Shown here: positions 1 through 5,862 of the stretch, one piece after another
Position numbering within the stretch: position 1 is the first letter of the stretch
Layout: each line of letters begins with the position of its first letter
NCBI GenBank assembly: GCA_025927795.1
Contig: JAICKT010000240.1
Location: forward strand, 1 to 6,831
Direction: 5' to 3'
Length of the DNA: 6,831 bases
From: Parafilimonas sp.
GTDB taxonomy: Bacteria > Bacteroidota > Bacteroidia > Chitinophagales > Chitinophagaceae
Notes under the pieces: model-generated
Told to the model about the DNA's origin: nothing
Databases searched by the model: none
The model's input: the letters and a program-made list of their open reading frames with translations, nothing else
Position numbers and translations under genes: made by a program

Positions 1-1
1 A

Positions 2-2248
2 AATCATAATTCAAAAATTCAAAACTATAATGTAAGAGTTAGTGGTGCAAGTGATAATACCAACTATAATGTTTCTGCGGGTTATGCAAATAATGACGGA
101 CCTTTTTTAGGTGTTAACCTTGAACGATACAGTATTTCAACAAATGTAAACAGCAACATTAGCAAATATATTCAGGCTGGTATGAATGTAAGATTGATAC
201 AGGAAAAAACTCTTGATGAAAGCCGCGGTGATGCTACGGCTGATTTAAATATTTATAAAGCGGCACCATGGCAGGCAATTTACGATGCAAATAATCCTTA
301 CGGGTATGCACCGCTGTGGACGCTGAATGCTCCGATTACTCCATCTACTTTAAATATAAGTCCTGTTTGGCAATCAGGTCTTGATCAGTTTGTGCCTGTA
401 TCGAATTATCTCGGTGTATTAGCTACCAACGATGATCAAACAAAACATCAAACAATATTTGGAAGCGGTTATGTGCAATTGCAGCCGGTAGCAGGTTTAA
501 AAATAAAAGGAACTATTTCAGGTCAGCAATTAAATTTAATTACCAACCATTATGCATCATTCGATGCATGGCAATTTGGCGAAACACCCGGCAATCCTTA
601 CAGCGGTGTAAAAAATCCTGTTACAGGCCAGCGATATAATGCAGTTGGAATCGGTAACAGCATTACAACAAGTTTAAATAAAGCTGTGAATGTTGATTAT
701 GCACACAGTTTTGGTGAACACAATATTGATATAACACTTGATGCATCGCAGGAAGAATGGCAATGGAAAACAAATGGAGCAAGTTCTTTTATAACAACAG
801 ACGATCCCGATTTAAGATATTTTAATGCAACCGGTAACGAAACAGGTTTTAATGAATTGAACGGGCATTATATTTTGATTGGTTACTTAGCAAGAATAAG
901 CTACAATTATTCAGGAAGATATTATCTCGATGTTCTCGCAAGAAGAGATGGTTCATCACGTTTTGCAGAAGGTCACCAATGGGGAACATTTCCTGCAGCT
1001 TCAGGAGGCTGGCGCATTTCGCAGGAAAAATTTATGCAGCATATTAGTTTTTTAAACGACCTTAAAATAAGAGGCGGTTATGGTGTGTTGGGTAATGAAC
1101 AAACAACACCGGGATGGAAATATCTTTCTGTCGCAGACATAAATCCGCCATCTTATAATCTTGGTAATCCAAACGTAAATAATATTGGTGTTGCTTTTAA
1201 GGTTGCGCCAAATGATCAGATTTCATGGGAGAAAAAACGATCAACAAATATTGGCTTTGATGCTTTACTATTTCACAGTTCGCTCACGCTAACATTCGAT
1301 TATTATCATAATGTAACAAAAGGAATTATACAAAGTGTAAACTTAACGCCAAGTTCCGGTGTTGAACTTCCAACAGATATAAATATTGCTGACGTGCTTA
1401 ATCGTGGTATTGAAATAGAGGCAGGATACAATAAAAGTTTTGGCAAACTAAATGTTTCTGTTACCGGAAACATTAGTACAATACATAATGAAGTACTTTC
1501 ATTAAGCAACCATAATGCACTAAGAGGAAATACTTATAGTTTGGAAGAAGGTTATCCGATCGGTTTTTTATACGGATATAAAGTGGGCGGCATTTTTCAG
1601 AGTCAAAAAGATATAGACGATTGGAATGCATCGCATCATGATAATGTTTCTTCTGAACAAAAACCAGGTGATATGTATTTCCAGGATTTATATGGCGAAC
1701 CTACGCCGGGAAGCACTGCGCATAATTTAAATAAGGATAGTGTGATAGATGAAAATGATCAAACATATCTCGGCAAAACAATTCCGGGTTATACGTATGG
1801 TTTTACGCTATCTGCAAATTATATGGGCTTTGATGTGTCTGCATTTTTTTATGGCGTGGGTGATGTGCAGAAATATAATTTTATAAGAGCTAATGGCGAA
1901 AGCATGAATACGAATGGAAGAAATCAATTAACTTCTGTACTGAATGCATGGACGCCGGATAATACTTCTACTGCAATGCCAAGAGCAGTTTATGGTGATC
2001 CAAACAGCAACAACCGTTTTTCAGATCGCTTTGTTGAAGATGCGGATTACCTGCGTTTGCAAAACCTGCAGATTGGTTATACAGTTCCTGCAAAATTGCT
2101 TACCAAAGCAAAAGCTTTCCAAAGTTTTCGCATTTATCTAAGCGGCATTAACCTGTTTACCATTACGAAATATTCAGGTGTTGATCCGGAGAATGATTCT
2201 TATCCTTCAACAAGACAATTTCTCATTGGCTTAAATGCTTCCTTCTAA
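2..2248 (+). CDS. SusC/RagA-family TonB-dependent outer-membrane transporter, 5'-truncated by window
   Basis: This is the C-terminal 748 residues of a SusC-type transporter, which imports SusD-captured oligosaccharides across the outer membrane using TonB/ExbBD energy. The frame is open from base 2, and the residues before the first ATG (182) already read as family sequence (YNVRVSGASDNTNYNVSAGY), so that ATG is internal. Family members are usually about 1000 residues. The missing N-terminus should hold the signal peptide, carboxypeptidase-regulatory-like domain, TonB box and most of the plug. Visible hallmarks are RYYLDVLARRDGSSRF in the barrel (about 919-963), the DxNxDxxID-like loop NLNKDSVIDENDQTYLG followed by PGYTYGF (about 1720-1800), DYLRLQNLQIGYTVP, and TKYSGVDPEND near the end (about 2165-2197). 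The protein ends in phenylalanine, as expected for a BAM-assembled barrel. The substrate cannot be read from the sequence. The partner SusD gene follows after 19 bases, so the two are almost certainly co-transcribed. Confidence 0.96.
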   Translation, partial: NHNSKIQNYNVRVSGASDNTNYNVSAGYANNDGPFLGVNLERYSISTNVNSNISKYIQAGMNVRLIQEKTLDESRGDATADLNIYKAAPWQAIYDANNPYGYAPLWTLNAPITPSTLNISPVWQSGLDQFVPVSNYLGVLATNDDQTKHQTIFGSGYVQLQPVAGLKIKGTISGQQLNLITNHYASFDAWQFGETPGNPYSGVKNPVTGQRYNAVGIGNSITTSLNKAVNVDYAHSFGEHNIDITLDASQEEWQWKTNGASSFITTDDPDLRYFNATGNETGFNELNGHYILIGYLARISYNYSGRYYLDVLARRDGSSRFAEGHQWGTFPAASGGWRISQEKFMQHISFLNDLKIRGGYGVLGNEQTTPGWKYLSVADINPPSYNLGNPNVNNIGVAFKVAPNDQISWEKKRSTNIGFDALLFHSSLTLTFDYYHNVTKGIIQSVNLTPSSGVELPTDINIADVLNRGIEIEAGYNKSFGKLNVSVTGNISTIHNEVLSLSNHNALRGNTYSLEEGYPIGFLYGYKVGGIFQSQKDIDDWNASHHDNVSSEQKPGDMYFQDLYGEPTPGSTAHNLNKDSVIDENDQTYLGKTIPGYTYGFTLSANYMGFDVSAFFYGVGDVQKYNFIRANGESMNTNGRNQLTSVLNAWTPDNTSTAMPRAVYGDPNSNNRFSDRFVEDADYLRLQNLQIGYTVPAKLLTKAKAFQSFRIYLSGINLFTITKYSGVDPENDSYPSTRQFLIGLNASF

Positions 2249-2267
2249 AAAATAAATTAAACTCATT

Positions 2268-3791
2268 ATGAAATTTATATTGCGAATAACATTGATAATA
2301 ACGCTGGCGGGTTGCACCATTTTTTATTTTTCATGTGATAAAAGCAAGCTGAATGTGCCGCCACCAACCCAAACGGAAATCTCTTATTTTAATTCGGAAA
2401 TAGCTTTCAGAACAGCAATACTTGGTGTGTATGCTGTATTGAATGATTATTATTCTTCAAGCAATTCAGCAGGCGGATCGGGTAGTGCGGAATTAGAAAG
2501 TTTTTTTCTGCCGGGTGATGATCTTACCAGTCAAACAGAAGAAGCATATGAAGTGTTTGGCAATCGCTTAAATTCAACCGAAGGAAAAATTCAGCAACTG
2601 TGGGGAAGCAGTTATATTTTATGCAACAGGGCAAATAAAGTTTTAGGAAAGATAGAAAACGTTGAAGACGGCATTTATGTTACGCCAAATCTCAAAGATT
2701 ATAATAAAGGCGAAATGCTTTTCCTGCGCGGCTTTGCGCATTATATGTTGTGGAATGTTTTTGGTACAGCTCCATTAGATACAGCAGATTTTTCGCTTGA
2801 AAATTTAAATCCGCCTAACTCAACAGGCACACAATTGCTCGACCAGGCAATCAGTGATTTTTCACAGGCAGCAAGTTTACTGCCGCCATCATGGGGCGAC
2901 GAAGATCTTGGAAGAGTAACAGCAAACTCTGCTTATGGCATGTTAGGCAAAGCACTTGTATTTCGTGCAACAGTTAATAAAAGCAATGAAGATTATCAAT
3001 CAGCAATTGAAGCATTCAACAAAATAACCGGCACATCATTAACTGAAAATTTTGAAGACAATTTTGATGTGAATACAGAAAATAATATTGAATCATTGTT
3101 TGAATTCCAGGCAGGTCCTCCAATTGCGGGACCGGGAAGTACCAATTCATGGCTTGCAAACGATGTAGTAAATATTGGTGTATGCAGTTCTTATTGGCAA
3201 TGTTTTTATAATGGTAACGGCACTTACATGGGCGGCAATTTATATGTAGCAACCAATAAATTTAAAAATGCTTTTAATGCTGCAGACCCACGTTTGCCTT
3301 TAACCATCAACACAGATAATAACAATATACTAAAATATGTGTTGAATGGCGATGCAATGGAAGGGCAGGTAAACTCTTTAAACAATGTGCGCATTTTGCG
3401 TTATGCTGATGTGTTGTTGTTGAAAGCAGAAGCTATACTGCAATCAGGCGGCAGCACTTCTGCAGCTATTGAATTAATAAATGATGTGAGAACACGTGCA
3501 CGCAATATGGTAGCTGGTGGAACTGAGCCCGCAAATTTTAGCACGACAGAAACAAATAAAAACACAATCTTTCAATGGATAATGGATGAAAGATTAAGAG
3601 AGTTGGGTGCAGAAGGCGGTCGCTGGTTTGATGTGCGGCGATGGGCGCTTGGTAAATTAATTACATTAAACAGCCAGTTCTTTAATTCAAATTGGCCATC
3701 TATTACATGGGATGATCATTTCCTGAATTTCCCTGTGCCTTCAACAGAGATTGATAAAAATCCCAACATACAACAAAATACTGGCTATTAG
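2268..3791 (+). CDS. SusD/RagB-family surface glycan-binding lipoprotein
   Basis: This 507-residue lipoprotein is the expected lid and glycan-binding partner of the upstream SusC. It begins with a lipoprotein signal (MKFILRITLIITLAGC), and a second cysteine follows at residue 23 in FSCDKSKLNVPPP. The segment from C23 resembles the usual mature SusD start, so C23 may be the lipidated residue although LAGC is the more canonical lipobox. The N-terminal SusD-like region (about 25-230) contains helical TPR-like segments, including a FRTAILGVYAVLND helix. The C-terminal RagB/SusD domain (about 300-507) has LRYADVLLLKAEAIL (residues 377-391), the hallmark RWFDVRRW (452-459), and the ending FPVPSTEIDKNPN...NTGY. 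The length is typical and no disruption is seen. The start is set by the signal peptide and the short gap to SusC. No Shine-Dalgarno is evident; the upstream stretch is A/T-rich, as is normal for Bacteroidota. The glycan bound cannot be predicted; the neighbouring fucosidase suggests fucosylated material. Confidence 0.96.
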   Translation: MKFILRITLIITLAGCTIFYFSCDKSKLNVPPPTQTEISYFNSEIAFRTAILGVYAVLNDYYSSSNSAGGSGSAELESFFLPGDDLTSQTEEAYEVFGNRLNSTEGKIQQLWGSSYILCNRANKVLGKIENVEDGIYVTPNLKDYNKGEMLFLRGFAHYMLWNVFGTAPLDTADFSLENLNPPNSTGTQLLDQAISDFSQAASLLPPSWGDEDLGRVTANSAYGMLGKALVFRATVNKSNEDYQSAIEAFNKITGTSLTENFEDNFDVNTENNIESLFEFQAGPPIAGPGSTNSWLANDVVNIGVCSSYWQCFYNGNGTYMGGNLYVATNKFKNAFNAADPRLPLTINTDNNNILKYVLNGDAMEGQVNSLNNVRILRYADVLLLKAEAILQSGGSTSAAIELINDVRTRARNMVAGGTEPANFSTTETNKNTIFQWIMDERLRELGAEGGRWFDVRRWALGKLITLNSQFFNSNWPSITWDDHFLNFPVPSTEIDKNPNIQQNTGY

Positions 3792-3862
3792 GTTTAATAC
3801 AAGTTTCATAAGTAACGCTGTCGCTCTTCAATTCTTTGAGGGGCTTCAGTGTTATAAAAACA

Positions 3863-3891
3863 AAAAGCTGTTTAATAATAATAACAGTTTT
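3863..3891 (+). terminator. weak hairpin after SusD, possible terminator
   Basis: CTGTT (3868-3872) pairs with AACAG (3883-3887) around a ten-base TAA-repeat loop. The stem can extend through AAAA (3863-3866) with TTTT (3888-3891) if G3867 is bulged. It lies about 70 bases after the SusD stop. The stem is short and AT-rich and the T run is only four bases, so it is at best a weak terminator or RNA 3'-end structure; it could be chance. Confidence 0.2.
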
Positions 3892-3917
3892 GCACGTCAT
3901 GCATGCGGAGGTGTAAT

Positions 3918-3963
3918 CTCATTTCATAAATTATCTTTCTTACCTTTCTGCGCATGAAATGAG
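3918..3963 (+). repeat. 10-bp perfect inverted repeat, 26-base loop
   Basis: CTCATTTCAT (3918-3927) is perfectly complementary to ATGAAATGAG (3954-3963), with 26 bases between the arms. The right arm is shared with the left arm of the larger palindrome at 3951-4024, so the two structures cannot form in the same molecule at once. It sits in the gap between the SusD and fucosidase genes. The pairing is directly visible; a regulatory role is inference. Confidence 0.6.
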
Positions 3964-4024
3964 CCATAAAATTTTGAGACTATTAGAATAATTACTGATT
4001 AAATTTTATGGCGAATTTCATGTG
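3951..4024 (+). repeat. 74-base imperfect palindrome upstream of the fucosidase
   Basis: The left arm 3951-3974 pairs with the right arm 4001-4024 around a 26-base loop (3975-4000). The inner 12 pairs (3963-3974 with 4001-4012) are perfect, starting GCCATAAAATTT. Two adjacent G/A oppositions follow (3961/4014 and 3962/4013). Then come eight perfect pairs (3953-3960 with 4015-4022), one G-T and one C-G, giving 22 of 24 positions paired. It ends 25 bases before the fucosidase ATG at 4050, and an alternative ATG (4008) lies inside the right arm. No T run follows, so it is not a standard intrinsic terminator. It may be an operator, a leader RNA hairpin, or a dispersed palindromic repeat. Confidence 0.75.
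3972..4007 (+). promoter_or_regulatory. candidate Bacteroidota-type promoter for the fucosidase
   Basis: TTTTG (3972-3976) resembles the -33 element, and TAAATTTT (4000-4007) matches the -7 consensus TAnnTTTG at five of six fixed positions. They are 23 bases apart, near the upper end of the spacing reported for this phylum. Transcription would begin around 4012-4015, leaving a leader of about 35 bases before ATG 4050. Both elements lie inside the 3951-4024 palindrome, which would then act as a DNA operator rather than an RNA hairpin. In an AT-rich gap such matches are easy to find by chance. Confidence 0.25.
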
Positions 4025-4049
4025 GCAATTAAAAAACAAAAATGTGCAC

Positions 4050-5501
4050 ATGAAAAAAATATTAATTCTTCTACTTATCATCACATCAGTAAATTGTTTT
4101 GCGCAACATTATGAACCTAACTGGAATTCACTTAACACACGTGGAATTCCTTCCTGGTTTCAGAATGCAAAGTTTGGCATCTTTATTCACTGGGGTGTGT
4201 ATTCAGTGCCATCGTATGCGCCGGTGATTGAAAATAGCGGTTACAGTTATGCAGAATGGTACTGGTATCGCTTGCATGAAAAACAAAAAGATTTTATTGC
4301 GTTTCATGATAAAAATTATGGACCGAATTTTCAATACCAGCAGTTCGAACCGATGTTCACTGCAAGCATGTTCGATCCAAAACAATGGGCAGATATTTTT
4401 AAAAGATCAGGTGCAAAATATGTGGTGCTTACATCAAAACATCATGAAGGTTATTGTTTGTGGGATAGCAAAGAAGCAGACAGAGATTGGGGTCGCTCAT
4501 GGAATGCTGTAACAGGCACGCCGCATCGTGATTTGCTTGGTGATCTTACAAATGCTGTGCGTGATGATGGTTTAAAGATGGGTTATTATTATTCATTGTA
4601 TGAATGGTTCAATCCGTTGTGGCAAACCGATAAACCAAAGTTTGTGAGCGAGCATTTATTCCCGCAGTTCAAAGACCTTGTTACAAAATATAAACCTTCT
4701 GTAATTTTTGCTGACGGTGAATGGGAACTGCCTGATACTGCATGGCACAGCCCGGAATTATTAGCGTGGTTGTTTAATGAATCGCCGGTTGCAAAAGAAG
4801 TGGTTGTAAACGATCGCTGGGGAAGCAACACCCGGGAACAAAATAAGGGTTGTATGTATGCAACTTCAGAATATGGCAGTGGCATGAATGCAAATGTTGT
4901 GTGGGAAGAAAATCGCGGCATTGGTCATTCGTATGGATACAATCGAAATGAAAAAATTGATGATTATAAAACAAGTCATGATTTGATTTTGATGTTGGTG
5001 GATATTGTTTCAAGAGGGGGAAATTTATTGCTCGACATAGGACCCACTGCTGATGGTCGCATTCCTGTTATCATGCAACAACGATTAACTGATATCGGTA
5101 AATGGCTTGATATAAATGGCGAAGCGATTTACGGCACACGTGCATGGACGCATTCTTATCAATGGAGTGAAGGCATACAGCCGCAGAAAAATGATAAAAG
5201 TTTTATGGCAGGTTATGATGTTGCGCAATTAGTGAAACCAAAAAAAGATTCCGCACACATCGAATATTTCTTCACCAAAAAAGGAAGCGATTTGTATTGC
5301 ATTGTTCCAGCCTATTCAACACAAGTACGCATACATGATGTAAAAATTTCATCAAACACAAAAGCTACAGTACTTGGGAGCAATAAAACATTTTCATGCA
5401 AACAAAATGGTAATGATTGTGTGATTGATTTATCATCAGCAAAGGTTGGTGATATACCAGGCGAATTATTTGCGGTGAAGTTGAGTGGGGTAGTGAAATA
5501 G
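4050..5501 (+). CDS. exported GH29 alpha-L-fucosidase
   Basis: This enzyme (483 residues from ATG 4050) should hydrolyse terminal alpha-L-fucose from glycans by the retaining GH29 mechanism. ATG 4050 is preferred over ATG 4008 because it directly begins a Sec signal peptide, MKKILILLLIITSVNCFAQ, with cleavage expected after Q19; the 4008 start adds 14 residues ahead of the signal. The catalytic barrel (about 20-350) shows KFGIFIHWGVYSVPS (41-55), VVLTSKHHEGYCLWDS with H131/H132, and GLKMGYYYSLYEW. FADGEW carries the likely nucleophile D222, and VWEENRGIG carries the likely acid/base E286. GGNLLLDIGPTADG follows, then a beta-sandwich C-terminal domain (about 360-483). The DGEWE...PDTAW and EVVVNDRWG blocks closely match my memory of human FUCA1, which favours subfamily A (broad aryl/alkyl fucoside activity) over the Lewis-type subfamily B. 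Location is probably periplasmic; no lipobox of normal form is seen. It follows SusCD after a 258-base gap and may have its own promoter. Confidence 0.94.
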   Translation: MKKILILLLIITSVNCFAQHYEPNWNSLNTRGIPSWFQNAKFGIFIHWGVYSVPSYAPVIENSGYSYAEWYWYRLHEKQKDFIAFHDKNYGPNFQYQQFEPMFTASMFDPKQWADIFKRSGAKYVVLTSKHHEGYCLWDSKEADRDWGRSWNAVTGTPHRDLLGDLTNAVRDDGLKMGYYYSLYEWFNPLWQTDKPKFVSEHLFPQFKDLVTKYKPSVIFADGEWELPDTAWHSPELLAWLFNESPVAKEVVVNDRWGSNTREQNKGCMYATSEYGSGMNANVVWEENRGIGHSYGYNRNEKIDDYKTSHDLILMLVDIVSRGGNLLLDIGPTADGRIPVIMQQRLTDIGKWLDINGEAIYGTRAWTHSYQWSEGIQPQKNDKSFMAGYDVAQLVKPKKDSAHIEYFFTKKGSDLYCIVPAYSTQVRIHDVKISSNTKATVLGSNKTFSCKQNGNDCVIDLSSAKVGDIPGELFAVKLSGVVK

Positions 5502-5612
5502 AATTTGTTGCTGGTGTAATAAATATTTTAGATGGTGTGAAATTTGTAATTAGTTTTATAGTAAATATAAGCCCTGTCTGCACTTGAATGTTTATTTTAA
5601 AAATCAATTTAT

Positions 5613-5783
5613 ATGGAAACTGAAGAAATTGAAATTCATGCTCAAACAAAAGACAGCTTAAAAAAAACATTGGATGATATGCTTCACCGCGTGGAACAGG
5701 AGGAAGAACTTTTGAAACAATTACAGGAAAAGTTCGCCAAACAGAAAAAAGAAATAAGAAAATGGTTAAGCTGGATGGGTTGA
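5613..5783 (+). CDS. small predicted coiled-coil protein, function unknown
   Basis: This 56-residue reading frame starts METEEIEIHAQTKD and ends RKWLSWMG. I do not recognise a family. Residues about 14-52 form a highly charged (E/K/Q-rich) helix with a hydrophobic residue at every seventh position: L20, V27, L34, F41 and I48. M23, L37 and W51 fall on the companion d positions. This supports a short coiled coil, probably an oligomer. No signal peptide or membrane segment is present, so it should be cytoplasmic, unlike its exported neighbours. ATG 5613 is well supported because an in-frame TAA lies at 5598-5600. It is 111 bases after the fucosidase stop and 74 bases before the flavoprotein start. 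The clean heptad pattern argues for a real gene, but a frame this short could be spurious; the opposite strand is also open here without recognisable content. Confidence 0.6.
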   Translation: METEEIEIHAQTKDSLKKTLDDMLHRVEQEEELLKQLQEKFAKQKKEIRKWLSWMG

Positions 5784-5799
5784 TAAGGTAATCTGTTTC

Positions 5800-5813
5800 G
5801 TAATTAGAATTAC
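5800..5813. repeat. 14-bp palindrome upstream of the flavoprotein gene
   Basis: GTAATT (5800-5805) and AATTAC (5808-5813) form perfect inverted half-sites around AG, 45 bases before the flavoprotein ATG. The left half lies within TTCGTAATTAG (5797-5807), and a near copy, TTTGTAATTAG, occurs at 5543-5553 before the small coiled-coil gene. A regulator site is possible, but the motif is AT-only apart from its ends and chance occurrence is plausible. Confidence 0.3.
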
Positions 5814-5830
5814 AGGCATAATTTTTCTTA

Positions 5831-5862
5831 TTTTCATGAATCACGCAATTTGTTTTCATGAA
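5831..5862. repeat. two 10-bp direct copies of TTTTCATGAA, one over the start codon
   Basis: TTTTCATGAA occurs at 5831-5840 and again at 5853-5862, spaced 22 bases apart, about two helical turns. Each copy contains the 8-bp perfect palindrome TTCATGAA. The second copy includes the ATG of the flavoprotein gene. The first copy also contains an ATG (5836), but in a different frame. The pair could be an operator or a duplicated initiation region; ATG-AA is common at starts in AT-rich genomes, so the functional reading is weak. Confidence 0.35.

Noticed and set aside
182..184. ATG at 182 as the start of the SusC-like gene
   Set aside because: The frame is open to base 2, and the upstream residues are clear SusC family sequence, so this methionine is internal.
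3751..3957. 68-residue plus-strand frame overlapping the SusD 3' end
   Set aside because: It overlaps the conserved SusD C-terminus in another frame and runs into the inverted repeats; its content is not protein-like.
3951..4024. Palindrome as an invertible promoter (phase-variable switch)
   Set aside because: The loop is only 26 bases, shorter than usual invertible segments, and no recombinase gene is visible in the window.
3951..4024. Palindrome as an intrinsic terminator for the SusCD operon
   Set aside because: Neither strand has a T run immediately after the stem, and the stem is AT-rich.
4589..4921. 110-residue minus-strand frame inside the fucosidase gene
   Set aside because: It lies entirely antisense to conserved GH29 catalytic sequence and has no independent support.
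5365..5859. 164-residue minus-strand open frame
   Set aside because: It lies opposite the fucosidase 3' end and the coiled-coil gene, shows no recognisable domain, and appears to be open by chance in AT-rich DNA.
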